The notes: a model not told the origin generated them from the sequence alone. A stretch of 38,631 nt of DNA from an uncultured Bacteroidota bacterium (GCA_902784465.1 CACZUZ010000020.1:1-38631), one strand, 5' to 3'. Positions 18,906-28,174 are shown, counted from the stretch's first letter. Numbers and translations are program-made.

Positions 18906-19756
18906 GGCTCTGGGTTGTTATGGGTTACTTTTTCGACAAATATGTCGTTCATGGAGGGGAGCAGTTCGCGGAAAGAGATGATGGTGTGCTGCTTCATGAG
19001 TTCCGAGAGGAGCTCGTTGCCTGTCTGCCCCGGCGATGGCGACAGCTGCATCACCTTGCCGTCATCCACCACCACCTCAAAGATGTTTTTGCTGAAGGAC
19101 TTGCGTATCTGCGGCACCGAACCGCTAAGTACGACATGGGAGCTGTTGATGAGGGCTATATCATCGCAGAGTTCTTCGACCGATGCCATATTGTGGGTCG
19201 ACAGGATGATGGTGGCCCCCTTGCGTCTCAGTTCCAGGATTTCATTTTTGAGCAATGTGGCGTTGACAGGGTCGAAACCGCTGAAAGGCTCGTCGAATAT
19301 CAAGAGCGAAGGCTCATGAAGCACGGTGACGATGAACTGCACCTTCTGCTGCATGCCCTTGGACAGCTGCTCCACGGGGCGGTTCCACCAGTCGCTGATG
19401 TCGAATTTGCGAAACCAGCGACCCAACCGGGCTGTGGCCTCTTGGCGCGAGAGTCCCTTGAGTTGAGCAAGATAGACAGCCTGCTCGCCCACACGCATCT
19501 TCTTGTATAGGCCACGCTCCTCGGGGAGGTAGCCGATGGTACGCACCAGCTCGTCGGTGATGGGTCTGCCGTCAAGGAGCAGTTCGCCCTGGTCGGGACG
19601 AATAATGCGGTTGATAATCCTGATGAGGGTCGTCTTGCCGGCACCATTGGGCCCTAGAAGCCCGAAAACAGAACCTTCGCGGACAGAGATGTTGACATCC
19701 TCGAGGGCTTTGTATGAACCGAAGGACTTGTGAATATTTGTCGCCTGGAGTTTCAA
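18902..19756 (-). CDS. ABC transporter ATP-binding protein (NatA-like)
   Basis: The cytoplasmic ATPase partner of the adjacent permease, 284 residues. Walker A is GPNGAGKT (35-42), the signature is QLSKGMQQK, Walker B is LLIFDEPFSGFDP, and the H-loop is STHNM. A C-terminal tail of about 70 residues follows the nucleotide-binding domain. The start is TTG at 19756, one base after the stop of the BatA-like gene. No ATG lies between the preceding in-frame stop and the conserved KLQATNIHKSFG. Expression therefore probably depends on coupling with the upstream gene. Confidence 0.94.
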   Translation of the reverse strand: MKLQATNIHKSFGSYKALEDVNISVREGSVFGLLGPNGAGKTTLIRIINRIIRPDQGELLLDGRPITDELVRTIGYLPEERGLYKKMRVGEQAVYLAQLKGLSRQEATARLGRWFRKFDISDWWNRPVEQLSKGMQQKVQFIVTVLHEPSLLIFDEPFSGFDPVNATLLKNEILELRRKGATIILSTHNMASVEELCDDIALINSSHVVLSGSVPQIRKSFSKNIFEVVVDDGKVMQLSPSPGQTGNELLSELMKQHTIISFRELLPSMNDIFVEKVTHNNPEP

Positions 19757-19757
19757 T

Positions 19758-21860
19758 TTATTTGACTTTTATTTTAACAAGTAGTATTTCAGCGAGTAAC
19801 ATAAGCAAGCTGAGTATCAAGCACCATCGCCAAAGCGAACGACCTTCCATCTGCTCACGCAGATAGGTGTCGATGGGTTTGTCGGGGTTGGGGACAAGCG
19901 AAACATTGTTCAGCCCAAAATCGTCAATCAAGGCTTGAATGGCATCATTCTCAAGGAACTGCATCTTCGACTCATTGCGAGAGTAGTTGAACGAGACTCC
20001 TTCGCGAACCTCGCCATCCTGCGACAGCAGGTAGTTGCCAGCCTCGGAAGGGCTGTCGTGGGTGACGAGACGACAGACGCCGCCATTGGAACGGATGTCG
20101 GGAATGATGCCCGACGTCTCTCCGTCAGCCGAACCATGGCTTTCCTTTTCGAGCCTTACGGCATGACCCTCAGTCTCATAACGGCCTACCAGCGTCAACG
20201 ATTGTTCACGACCGAGGATGGCTGGGGGTGCTGATGGCCTCACACTGTAGAGCGCCATATTGTAGAGCGTGGGGACAAAGAGCGCCTGCCGTACGAAATC
20301 GGTATGGTTGTCGCGCAGGGGCGCTGTGATAAGGTATAGGTGCCCGTCGCCGCAAGGGGTGTGGCAGATATAGTCATCGCCGCCAGCCAGTGTGATTATC
20401 GACTCGTGAAGAGAGTTTTGCAAGGGCTGTAGACTCCAATAGTTATTGACCGTAGGGAGTTCAATGTCATTCACCGCAGCCGAATTGGAACGGTTACCTG
20501 TACGGTTTCCTTCGCCCGAACTGAAAACATTGAGATATAGCGAGCACTCCCTATTGAGTAGGGCTGCTGTGGCTCGTCCGCTGTGCTTGCTTGCCAAAAG
20601 TGGCGCTGAAAAGAGCGACAACGCTGCATTGTAGGATGTTGCGTCGGCATCATCAGCCGCCACGACGACGACTGTGCCGCCCTGTTGGGCAAAGCCGAGG
20701 AGGGCCTGAGCCATTCCAGAAGTGATGGACGACGGCTCATCCAAGAGGATCATGTCGTGACCGTCCAGGTTGCTGAAATCCATCTGGCGGAGCGACATGG
20801 AAGAACAACGCACCGACGAATCGCCCTCGAAGAGACTGGCAAGGAACGGGTTGCGGTCGGCACCGTCGACGATGAGGCAGTCGACGCGACTACGCACATT
20901 AAGGCTGAAAAAGTACTCGTTGTCGAAGGTGACGGGATAATCCTCAGTCTCCACCCTACAGCTGAGTACACCGCTTTGATCCACAACAAAATGGAGGTCC
21001 ACTGTAGAGGTGCTGCGCGATGGCAGGTCGATGGTTGCAAGGGCGCGCTGCTTGTCGTTGACAAAAAGCGACACCGGCACCTTGTCGAGATTTTCATCGC
21101 CTTCATTGGCAATCCAAACCCTGACAGTCACGCTGTTGCCTATATGAATTGCCGGCGAGCCAATGGCTATGGAGTCGATATAGACATTGTTGCTCGATGT
21201 TGATGTCAATGGCACAAAGGTAATCTGGACGCTGCTATCAGTGGGCATGGCATCCATATCGACAGCTGCAGCCTGGAAGTCTGAAATAAGATAGGCATAG
21301 CGGTTTTGTCCGCGACCGCCATGCAGGAAGTCGGCCTGCCTGCCGGCAGCGTCGGAGAGCATGGCTGAGCTTCCCCCTATCTGCACCTCGTCGATGGCCG
21401 ACAGCATTTCCTCCTTGCTAAGCCAATGGAACTGACGGCCTTCCATATCGGACGTAAGCAGCTGGAAGCGGTCGCTGGGGGCATAGGCCGCAACTATCTC
21501 GCGAGCCTTGACTTTGGCCTTGTCGAGGATGATGCCGTTGCCGTCGCTGTTCTCCATGCTGAAAGAGTTGTCGATGAAGATGCTCACATCGTTGGCGCCG
21601 GCACGCACCACCTTGTCGCCACTGGAGAGCACCGGACGGGCAAAGGCGAGGACAAGGAAAACAATGGCCAGAATGCGCGCGGCAAGGATGAGGAGCTGAC
21701 GCAGGTTGGACTGGCGACGGGTCTCAGTCTGGAGTTGTTCCAGTTGGTCCACATTGCTGAAATAGACCTTCTTATAGCGTCGAAAGTTAAAGAGATGGAC
21801 AACTATAGGAATGGCAACAGCGATGAGGCCTATAAGGAATAGAGGGGATGCGAAGGACAT
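19758..21860 (-). CDS. BatA-like membrane protein with VWA domain
   Basis: A 700-residue protein from the ATG at 21860. The frame is open for a further 54 codons upstream, but that part is translated from heptad repeats and the antisense of nth, so it is rejected. The N-terminus MSFASPLFLIGLIAVAIPIV plus VHLFNFRRYKKVYFSN and a second helix (LAARILAIVFLVLAFARPVL) match the aerotolerance-regulator N-terminal (BatA) family. A VWA domain follows with a MIDAS-like D97-N-S99-F-S101. Later there is an extracytoplasmic region with an Ig-like segment (VTVRVWIANEGD) and a glutamine-amidotransferase-like part (MILLDEPSS). A single helix near the C-terminus (CLILSLLMLLAEILLV) re-anchors it. It is 1 bp from the ABC ATPase gene. 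The function in Bacteroidetes is poorly defined. Confidence 0.85.
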   Translation of the reverse strand: MSFASPLFLIGLIAVAIPIVVHLFNFRRYKKVYFSNVDQLEQLQTETRRQSNLRQLLILAARILAIVFLVLAFARPVLSSGDKVVRAGANDVSIFIDNSFSMENSDGNGIILDKAKVKAREIVAAYAPSDRFQLLTSDMEGRQFHWLSKEEMLSAIDEVQIGGSSAMLSDAAGRQADFLHGGRGQNRYAYLISDFQAAAVDMDAMPTDSSVQITFVPLTSTSSNNVYIDSIAIGSPAIHIGNSVTVRVWIANEGDENLDKVPVSLFVNDKQRALATIDLPSRSTSTVDLHFVVDQSGVLSCRVETEDYPVTFDNEYFFSLNVRSRVDCLIVDGADRNPFLASLFEGDSSVRCSSMSLRQMDFSNLDGHDMILLDEPSSITSGMAQALLGFAQQGGTVVVVAADDADATSYNAALSLFSAPLLASKHSGRATAALLNRECSLYLNVFSSGEGNRTGNRSNSAAVNDIELPTVNNYWSLQPLQNSLHESIITLAGGDDYICHTPCGDGHLYLITAPLRDNHTDFVRQALFVPTLYNMALYSVRPSAPPAILGREQSLTLVGRYETEGHAVRLEKESHGSADGETSGIIPDIRSNGGVCRLVTHDSPSEAGNYLLSQDGEVREGVSFNYSRNESKMQFLENDAIQALIDDFGLNNVSLVPNPDKPIDTYLREQMEGRSLWRWCLILSLLMLLAEILLVKIKVK

Positions 21861-21869
21861 TAGTGAGGG

Positions 21870-21890
21870 GTGAATTGTGAATCGTGAATC
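21870..21890. repeat. heptad tract between nth and the BatA-like gene
   Basis: Three heptads, GTGAATT, GTGAATC and GTGAATC, at 21870, 21877 and 21884, followed by GTGACTA. They fill the 34-bp spacer between the BatA-like start and the nth stop. They belong to the same family as the tracts in uvrA and upstream of the CBS-domain gene. Confidence 0.85.
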
Positions 21891-21894
21891 GTGA

Positions 21895-22548
21895 CTATTG
21901 ATTGGTGTGATTGGTGTGATTGTTGTAATAGCGGCAGATAGAGCAGATGCCGCATTCTTTGCAGTGGGGTGAGCGAGCGGTGCAGACGTATCGGCCGTGG
22001 AGGATAAGCCAGTGGTGGGCAATGGGTATCTTCTCGGCAGGGATGTGCTTCTCGAGGGTCAGCTCGGTCTGAAGCGGGGTCTTGGACTTGGTTGTCAGCC
22101 CTATACGCTCCGACACGCGAAACACATGAGTGTCGACAGGCATCACCGACTGGTTGAAGAAGACAGCTGCCACGACATTGGCGGTCTTGCGGCCCACCCC
22201 CGGCAGTGTTTGAAGCAGGGCGACATCGTCGGGAACCTCGCCACCGAAGTCGGAGACCAACTTCCGCGACATGCCGCTCAGGTGCCGACTCTTGTTGTTG
22301 GGATATGACACCGACTTTATGTATTCATAAATCTCTTCAACCGATGCCGCAGCCATAGCATGAGCATCCGGGTAGGCTTCGAAGAGTGCCGGGGTCACCA
22401 TATTGACACGCTTGTCGGTACACTGCGCGGAAAGGATGACGGCCACGAGCAGCTGGAAAGGGTCCTCGTAGCGAAGCTCGCTCTGAGCATCGGGACGCTC
22501 CTGCTCGAAGTACTCAATAAGCTTGGTATAACGTTCTTTTATGGTCAC
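21895..22548 (-). CDS. nth: endonuclease III (Nth)
   Basis: A bifunctional DNA N-glycosylase and AP lyase for oxidised pyrimidines, 217 residues. The start is GTG at 22548 (MTIKERYTKLIEYFE). The longer open frame up to 22773 is antisense to the neighbouring gene. The helix-hairpin-helix is LPGVGRKTA (115-123) with catalytic K121, and the catalytic aspartate is D139 in MPVDTHVFRV. The [4Fe-4S] cluster motif C-X6-C-X2-C-X5-C is intact (CTARSPHCKECGICSIC). The last residues NNHTNHTNQ are encoded by a 9-bp tandem repeat (ATTGGTGTG on the plus strand at 21901-21918), an atypical repeat-derived tail. The EEP-domain gene lies 22 bp upstream on the same strand. Confidence 0.96.
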   Translation of the reverse strand: MTIKERYTKLIEYFEQERPDAQSELRYEDPFQLLVAVILSAQCTDKRVNMVTPALFEAYPDAHAMAAASVEEIYEYIKSVSYPNNKSRHLSGMSRKLVSDFGGEVPDDVALLQTLPGVGRKTANVVAAVFFNQSVMPVDTHVFRVSERIGLTTKSKTPLQTELTLEKHIPAEKIPIAHHWLILHGRYVCTARSPHCKECGICSICRYYNNHTNHTNQ

Positions 22549-22570
22549 GTAAACAGATATTTGCGAATTG

Positions 22571-23656
22571 TCAATCGTCAACTTTCCCAAGGGTAACAAC
22601 CACGGGATAGTGGTCGGAGATTCCGGACTTGAGGCGGCGATAGGCGACAGCCTCCAGGTCGGAAGTATGGAGCACCATATCGATGCGGAAAGCCGGGAAG
22701 GTGGCCCCCCCGGTGAAGACTCCGTGATAGGTAGTGCTGAAGCCCTGCCCCACCTCACAATAGCTGTCGACAAAAAGTTTGCGGCACTGCTGATAGAAGT
22801 AGGATGCGGGAGTGTCGTTGAAGTCTCCCACCACTATAGTGAGCCTGCCGCTCGAGTCGAACAAAGGCTTCAGGGTGTCCCATTCCATCTCGTGGGCCAG
22901 TATTGTTTCGCGGAACTTGTGCATGGTACTGCGGCCTGTGGTGCTGTCCACATTGCCGTGCGACAGGTCATGAATCTGCTTTTTGTCGGTGTCGTCGAGG
23001 CGATAGGAGTCGAGGTGTAGATTGAAGAGCCTCACAGTGTCGTCGTCCCACAAAAGGTCTACATACAACTTGGAATTGCTCCTCAAACAGACCTCGTTGA
23101 CTATAGGCATTTTCGAGAAGACGACAAGCCCTCTGGTCGATCCCCTTTTGTTGCCGGAAGTGTTGTGGACATATCCCAACATGTTGAGACGTTCGGTCAA
23201 ATCGAGAGTGTCGCTCTTAACCAAATATTCCTGCAAGGCCAGCACATCGGGTTTCTCATCCTCCACGATACGGATGAAATCGAGCATATTGCTGTCATTG
23301 AAGTTCCATGTGTTTTCCACTCCGCGGAAATGATGGGCATTGAATGTCATCACTTTGAGGTACCGGTTTTCGGCATCGTCGACTTGGTCGCTGCCCCCCA
23401 CCTGAAAATAGAGAGGCAAAAAGCCCACCCTGACAAGGATGCCCGCAAGCGAGAGGAGAAACCATTTGCTACTCATCAGCAGCCAGGCGACGATGAAGAC
23501 AACGTTGAGCAAGACGAGGTAGAGGTATCCATAGCTGAGCAACGAGAAGCCGATGCATTTGGAAGGGGGAACCATGCCTGCCATGGTGGAAGCAAGCATG
23601 ACAATCAGAACCAAGAAGTTCAGTACCAGCAATATGGTTTTAAGTATCTTTTTCAA
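22571..23656 (-). CDS. membrane-anchored endonuclease/exonuclease/phosphatase family protein
   Basis: A 361-residue protein. Three N-terminal hydrophobic segments (LKTILLVLNFLVLIVMLAST, YLYLVLLNVVFIVAWLLM and LLSLAGILVRVGFLPLYF) precede an EEP domain. The metal-binding and catalytic motifs are present: VMTFNAHHF, DVLALQEYL, LFNLHLDSY, VVGDFND and ISDHYPVVV. The start is TTG at 23656, because an in-frame TAA directly precedes it and the next ATG would remove most of the first helix. The fold covers nucleases, phospholipases and inositol phosphatases, so the substrate is unknown. It lies directly between nth and the rhomboid gene on the same strand. Confidence 0.9.
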   Translation of the reverse strand: MKKILKTILLVLNFLVLIVMLASTMAGMVPPSKCIGFSLLSYGYLYLVLLNVVFIVAWLLMSSKWFLLSLAGILVRVGFLPLYFQVGGSDQVDDAENRYLKVMTFNAHHFRGVENTWNFNDSNMLDFIRIVEDEKPDVLALQEYLVKSDTLDLTERLNMLGYVHNTSGNKRGSTRGLVVFSKMPIVNEVCLRSNSKLYVDLLWDDDTVRLFNLHLDSYRLDDTDKKQIHDLSHGNVDSTTGRSTMHKFRETILAHEMEWDTLKPLFDSSGRLTIVVGDFNDTPASYFYQQCRKLFVDSYCEVGQGFSTTYHGVFTGGATFPAFRIDMVLHTSDLEAVAYRRLKSGISDHYPVVVTLGKVDD

Positions 23657-23690
23657 TTAGGGTTTGGTTTTGGGTAAAAAAACAGAGTTA

Positions 23691-24530
23691 TCACTTCTGG
23701 CGGAACAGAAATTCTTTCTCTTCCTTGCTGAGCTTATCGTAGCCAGACTTGGAGATCTTGTCGAGAATGGCATCCACGCGCTTCTGGTCGTCGGCACGGC
23801 GACGATTGTATTCATCGTCGGACAGTGGACGGCGTCCCGCCGACGGTGCCTTGCGGGGTTTCTTGTTCTTCCAGCGCATCGCCACCACAAAGAGCCACCC
23901 GAAGAGTGCTCCTCCGATATGGGCGATGTGGCCTCCAGCGTTGTTGGCTGGTATCGACAGCAGGTCGACGACTACAAATATCAATGCCAACCATTTAAGT
24001 TTGATGGAGAAGGTACGGATAAGCCACAGCGAGACCTCCTGGTTGGGGACGTAGGCTGCCACGGCGACAAAAACGCCCAACACCGCAGCCGATGCTCCAA
24101 GAAGCACGGAGACCTGAAGCCTACCAACAGGGAAAAGATTGTACACCAACAGATAAAGCAAAGCCCCAAACAAGCCGCTGAAGAAATAAATCCATCCAAA
24201 GCGTCGAGGATTGAGGTAGCGGCAACACATTGTGCCACCAAAATAGAGCATCAGCATATTGAAGAGGATGTGCCAAAAACCATCGTGCAGGAACATGTAG
24301 GTCAACAATGTCCACGGACGATGGATAACAACATCCCACTGCGACGACAGGGCGAGCCACTCATACCATCCTGCTTTGGCACTGCCCGAAGGAAGGGCAT
24401 AGAGGTAGTCGACCAGCGGGAAGAGCAGCATGAGGAGCCAAACGGCGACATTGGCTATGAAGAGTATGGAGAGCAAGCTACCACTTCTCAGAAAAGAAGC
24501 AAACTCATTACCAATATGTTGCGATTGCAT
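23691..24530 (-). CDS. rhomboid family intramembrane serine protease
   Basis: A 279-residue polytopic membrane protein. Rhomboid motifs are intact: HDGFWHILFN (H82, H87, N91), the catalytic serine in GASAAVLG (S147), and the catalytic histidine in AHIGGALFG (H204). About six transmembrane helices are visible. The C-terminal 60 residues are basic and charged (RWKNKKPRKAP and later KLSKEEKEFLFRQK), so they lie in the cytoplasm. Its promoter faces that of aroE. The substrate is unknown. Confidence 0.94.
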   Translation of the reverse strand: MQSQHIGNEFASFLRSGSLLSILFIANVAVWLLMLLFPLVDYLYALPSGSAKAGWYEWLALSSQWDVVIHRPWTLLTYMFLHDGFWHILFNMLMLYFGGTMCCRYLNPRRFGWIYFFSGLFGALLYLLVYNLFPVGRLQVSVLLGASAAVLGVFVAVAAYVPNQEVSLWLIRTFSIKLKWLALIFVVVDLLSIPANNAGGHIAHIGGALFGWLFVVAMRWKNKKPRKAPSAGRRPLSDDEYNRRRADDQKRVDAILDKISKSGYDKLSKEEKEFLFRQK

Positions 24531-24560
24531 ATTACAAAAATTTTAGTCTGCAAATGTACG

Positions 24561-24568
24561 CAAAAATA
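24561..24568 (-). promoter_or_regulatory. -7 box for the rhomboid gene
   Basis: TATTTTTG on the minus strand, about 30 bp before the rhomboid ATG (24530), is a perfect TAnnTTTG. No clear -33 TTTG at ideal spacing was seen. It lies 20 bp from the oppositely oriented aroE -7 box, so the two promoters are divergent and overlapping. Confidence 0.55.
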
Positions 24569-24588
24569 TGCAATTGGCTCACTTTATT

Positions 24589-24596
24589 TATTTTTG
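24589..24596 (+). promoter_or_regulatory. -7 box for aroE
   Basis: TATTTTTG at 24589-24596 is a perfect Bacteroidetes -7 box, 33 bp before the aroE ATG at 24630. The close divergent arrangement with the rhomboid promoter suggests the two could compete for polymerase. Confidence 0.6.
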
Positions 24597-24629
24597 CAAA
24601 ATCAAAAGGGCAATATTGCATCTTACATA

Positions 24630-25418
24630 ATGTTCACTCACAGCAACATACACAAAGAAAAAGGAATACTAAATCTCGGACTAATTGGCCGAAAGCTGTC
24701 GCATTCGTTCTCAAAAAAATACTTCGAGGAGAAATATGGGATTTCCACTTACGAGCTTATAGAGCTAGACACTATCGGAGAGCTGCCCGAAGCCGTCGAG
24801 AGGCTGGATCTCAACGGATTCAACGTCACAATACCCTACAAATGCGACATCATTCCTTTGCTCGACAAAATTGACCCTTCGGCGCACGAGATAGGAGCCG
24901 TCAACACCGTGGTGAGGTACAAAAAGGATGACAACCGATGGGGACTGTACGGCTATAACACTGATGCGCCGGCTTTTCGCGACACACTGCAACCACACCT
25001 GCTGCCACATCATCGCCACGCCCTCATACTCGGCAGCGGCGGAGCATCGCGAGCAGTGGCATGGGCGTTGGGGCAACTTGGCATCGAATACCAGATCGTG
25101 AGCCGCTCGCCCCTCTCCCACCCCGCAACCATCTCGTACGACAAGGCACGCGAACTGGTCGCTGGGGGGGACTACACCGTCATTGTCAACACCACACCCG
25201 TCGGCATGTACCCCGTCTGCGATGCTACCCCCTGGCCGTGGACCGAACTGATTGGTTCGCAGCATCTATGCTACGACCTGATATACAACCCGTCTCCCAC
25301 CCTCTTCCTGGAGCAAGCCGCCGGAAGGGGAGCCAAGACCATCGACGGACTCGCCATGCTGCACCGTCAAGCCGACCTTGCATTGGAAATATGGGAGAGG
25401 GCATACAATAATAATTAG
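24630..25418 (+). CDS. aroE: shikimate dehydrogenase
   Basis: NADPH-dependent reduction of 3-dehydroshikimate to shikimate in aromatic amino acid synthesis. From the ATG at 24630 the protein has 262 residues. The open frame continues far upstream, but that part is antisense to the rhomboid gene and lies before the promoter. Substrate-binding SHSFS (24-28), catalytic lysine in NVTIPYK (K71), GAVNTVV, the nucleotide-binding GSGGASRAV and NTTPVGMYP are all present, followed by DLIYNPSPT and the C-terminal GLAMLHRQA. The flippase gene follows 81 bp downstream on the same strand. Confidence 0.95.
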   Translation: MFTHSNIHKEKGILNLGLIGRKLSHSFSKKYFEEKYGISTYELIELDTIGELPEAVERLDLNGFNVTIPYKCDIIPLLDKIDPSAHEIGAVNTVVRYKKDDNRWGLYGYNTDAPAFRDTLQPHLLPHHRHALILGSGGASRAVAWALGQLGIEYQIVSRSPLSHPATISYDKARELVAGGDYTVIVNTTPVGMYPVCDATPWPWTELIGSQHLCYDLIYNPSPTLFLEQAAGRGAKTIDGLAMLHRQADLALEIWERAYNNN

Positions 25419-25470
25419 ATGTCGGCGTTATCTTTTTTTTGACTTCATTTTTTTTCATCACTCATCATTC

Positions 25471-25498
25471 CTAACTCCTAATTCCTAATTCCTGATTA
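25471..25498. repeat. heptad tract before the flippase gene
   Basis: CTAACTC, CTAATTC, CTAATTC and CTGATTA run at 7-bp spacing immediately before the ATG at 25500, preceded by a less regular ACTCATC/ATTC stretch. The period matches the GTGAATT tracts elsewhere, but the unit differs. The tract occupies the position where a ribosome would land. Confidence 0.75.
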
Positions 25499-25499
25499 A

Positions 25500-26996
25500 A
25501 TGGGCGTAATAGCACGACAAAGCATAAAAGGCGCATTAGCCAACTACCTGGGGGTGGTGATAGGGTTCTTCATCACCTTCTTCGTGCTGACCGACTTCCT
25601 GACCCAGGAGGAGATAGGCCTGACGCGCGTGATGGTTGATGCGGCAATGCTTTTCTCCGGCATCGCACAGCTGGGCACAAATGCCTCGATAATAAGGTTC
25701 TTCCCGTTCTTCAAAAGCGACGATGGAAAGAACCACGGCATCTTCGGATGGTCCATACTCATCCCCTTCATCGGCTTCTCCCTATTCGCGCTGCTCTTCT
25801 TCCTGTTCAAGGACCGAATCGTCGAGGTCTATTCCAACAAGTCGCCCCTGATAGCCAACTACTGCTACTACATTCTACCGCTCACCTTTTTCGCCCTATA
25901 CCTTACAGTCTTTGAGATAAATGCCAGCGTACTGCTGCACATAGCGGTGCCGAAACTGGTACGCGAGGTGGGAATCCGACTCTTCAACTTGGCAAGCTAT
26001 CTGCTTTACGGCAAGGGCATCATCTCGCTCGACATGTTCGTCATGCTTTTCTGCGCCTCATACGGCGTGGCGATGCTCATCAACTTCTTCTACCTCATTT
26101 CGCTAGGCAAGATATCTTTCCGCATCGACTGGGGTTTTGTCAATCGCGACCGTCTCAAAGAGATAATACTCTACACCCTCTTCATGACAGCCACCATACT
26201 GGCCGGCAACATACCGTTGATTAATTCGTTGTTCCTCGGCGCCCAGACAGGACTAGCCCTCACGGGTGTATACACCATCGCCTCCTATATCGCCAACATT
26301 GTAGAGGTCCCCTATCGCTCACTGGGAGCCATATCGCGCCCGATGATAGCACAGGCTGTGCGTGACAACGACTGGAACGAAGTCAACCGCCTGGGGCAGC
26401 AGGTATCTCTTCACCAGCTACTTGTCAGCTCACTAATATTCATTTTTATATGGGTGAACCTGAAAGCCCTTTTCGCTGTCATACCCCACGGAGCCGAATA
26501 TATAGCAGGCATGGGTGTGGTCTTCTTCCTGGGGCTGGCAAAGATTGTCAACTCCTCGTTATCGATAGGCACCGACATACTCAATTTCTCACGCCACTAT
26601 CCTTACTCTCTTATTTTCATCGCATTGCTCACTGTGTCAGCCATCATCTTCAACCATTGCCTTATCCCTGTATGGAGCATCAACGGCTCGGCATGTGCCA
26701 CGCTGTTCTCCTACATCATCTATTTTGCCTGCCTACTGCTCTTCATACACAGTAGGCTGAAGGTGAACCTTTTCTCGACGAAGCACCTCATGGTTGTGGC
26801 TTTCATCCTTGTCCTCTTCGCCCTTGGCGTAGCATGGGATGCCACAGTGGGGAGAATGACAGAGTCGTCAACGCTAATCATGGCATTGATCAATTCCGCA
26901 GCCAAAAGCGTCATTCTTCTCATCATCTGCTATTTGATGCTACGCAAACTGCACGTCTCCAAGGAGGTGGACCGCATACTGAACTTCAAGAAATAG
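25500..26996 (+). CDS. polysaccharide flippase of the MOP superfamily (Wzx-like)
   Basis: A 498-residue integral membrane protein with 12 to 14 hydrophobic helices. It starts MGVIARQSIKGALANYLGVV with a first helix VIGFFITFFVLTDFLTQEEI and has the repeated layout of oligosaccharide/teichoic-acid exporters (MATE/MVF/PST, MOP superfamily). Such proteins move lipid-linked glycans across the inner membrane. No glycosyltransferase or other glycan gene is adjacent, so the substrate is open. It is followed 62 bp later by prfA. Confidence 0.88.
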   Translation: MGVIARQSIKGALANYLGVVIGFFITFFVLTDFLTQEEIGLTRVMVDAAMLFSGIAQLGTNASIIRFFPFFKSDDGKNHGIFGWSILIPFIGFSLFALLFFLFKDRIVEVYSNKSPLIANYCYYILPLTFFALYLTVFEINASVLLHIAVPKLVREVGIRLFNLASYLLYGKGIISLDMFVMLFCASYGVAMLINFFYLISLGKISFRIDWGFVNRDRLKEIILYTLFMTATILAGNIPLINSLFLGAQTGLALTGVYTIASYIANIVEVPYRSLGAISRPMIAQAVRDNDWNEVNRLGQQVSLHQLLVSSLIFIFIWVNLKALFAVIPHGAEYIAGMGVVFFLGLAKIVNSSLSIGTDILNFSRHYPYSLIFIALLTVSAIIFNHCLIPVWSINGSACATLFSYIIYFACLLLFIHSRLKVNLFSTKHLMVVAFILVLFALGVAWDATVGRMTESSTLIMALINSAAKSVILLIICYLMLRKLHVSKEVDRILNFKK

Positions 26997-27058
26997 CACT
27001 CATTTAACCCTCATTTTTTTTAGTCAACAAATCATCATACAAATAAACCCATCCATAA

Positions 27059-28129
27059 ATGTTAGAAAAATTAGAAGCCATTTATTCACGCTATAACGAG
27101 ATTGAGCAACAGATGAACGATCCGCAGGTTACGGCGGACATGAAACGCTATGTCAAGCTGTCGAAAGACTATAAAGACCTGCAGCCTGTAGTGAAGGCCT
27201 ACAAAGAGTACAAGTCGCTTCTCGACAACATCAGCGAATGCAAAGAGCTGTTGGAGAACGAGAAAGACCCAGAGTTGAAAGAGATGGCAAAAGAGGAGCT
27301 CCTCACAAGCCAGGAACGCCGCGAGAAGATGGAGGATGAAATCCGCATCCTGCTCATCCCTGCCGACCCACAAGACTCCAAGAATGCCGTGGTAGAGATA
27401 CGCGGCGGCACGGGTGGCGACGAGGCTTGCATCTTTGCCGGCGACCTCTTCCGCATGTATACCCGCTTCTGCGAAAAGAAGCACTGGAAGGTGGAAATCA
27501 ACGACTTCAACGAGGGCACCTCGGGAGGTTACAAGGACATCTCCTTCACTGTCACCGGCGAGGGCGTCTATGGTCTGCTGAAATACGAAAGCGGCGTACA
27601 CCGCGTGCAGCGCGTTCCTGCCACCGAGACTCAGGGACGCATCCACACCAGCGCTGCCGGCGTGGTGGTGCTGCCCGAAGCCGAAGAATTTGACGTGGAA
27701 CTGAATATGAGCGACGTGCGTATCGACACCTTCTGTGCCAGCGGCCCAGGAGGGCAGTGCGTCAACACCACCTATTCTGCCGTACGACTTACACATATCC
27801 CCACAGGCATCGTCGTCTCTATGCAGGACCAGAAGTCGCAAATAAAGAATAAGGAGAAGGCCATCGCCATCCTGCGTACACGCCTCTACGAACGCGAATA
27901 CAACAAATACATGGAAGAACTCAGCAGCAAACGCAAGACCATGGTGGCGACCGGCGACCGCAGCGAGAAGGTGCGCACCTACAACTACCCTCAGAGCCGC
28001 GTCACCGACCACCGCATCGGCTGGTCGATGCACAACCTGCCCGCTTTCATGGATGGCGACATTGAGGATTGCATCGAAGCCCTCCAGCTCGCCGAGAATG
28101 CCGAGAAACTGAAGGCCTCGGTAGGATAA
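27059..28129 (+). CDS. prfA: peptide chain release factor 1
   Basis: RF1 ends translation at UAA and UAG. The protein has 356 residues, the normal length. The stop-codon-reading tripeptide PAT (187-189) lies in RVPATETQGRIHTSA, which marks RF1 rather than RF2. The peptidyl-hydrolysis motif GGQ is at 231-233 (SGPGGQCVNTTYSAVRLTH), and Q233 is the residue normally N5-methylated. The N-terminal coiled coil and the C-terminal NYPQSRVTDHRIG are standard. No methyltransferase prmC is next to it in this window. It converges on the second DUF4143 ATPase gene. Confidence 0.97.
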   Translation: MLEKLEAIYSRYNEIEQQMNDPQVTADMKRYVKLSKDYKDLQPVVKAYKEYKSLLDNISECKELLENEKDPELKEMAKEELLTSQERREKMEDEIRILLIPADPQDSKNAVVEIRGGTGGDEACIFAGDLFRMYTRFCEKKHWKVEINDFNEGTSGGYKDISFTVTGEGVYGLLKYESGVHRVQRVPATETQGRIHTSAAGVVVLPEAEEFDVELNMSDVRIDTFCASGPGGQCVNTTYSAVRLTHIPTGIVVSMQDQKSQIKNKEKAIAILRTRLYEREYNKYMEELSSKRKTMVATGDRSEKVRTYNYPQSRVTDHRIGWSMHNLPAFMDGDIEDCIEALQLAENAEKLKASVG

Positions 28130-28174
28130 TTCTACTGTTTACGTACTCACCCTTTTAGCTGTCAGAAAGATAAT

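Noticed and set aside
21861-22022. Upstream extension of the BatA-like frame
   Set aside because: Overlaps nth and is translated from heptad repeats. The family start MSFASPLFL is at 21860.
22549-22773. Upstream extension of the nth frame
   Set aside because: Overlaps the EEP gene in another frame. The conserved Nth start is at GTG 22548.
23664-24629. Upstream extension of the aroE frame
   Set aside because: Antisense to the rhomboid gene and upstream of the aroE promoter. Shikimate dehydrogenase homology begins only after 24630.
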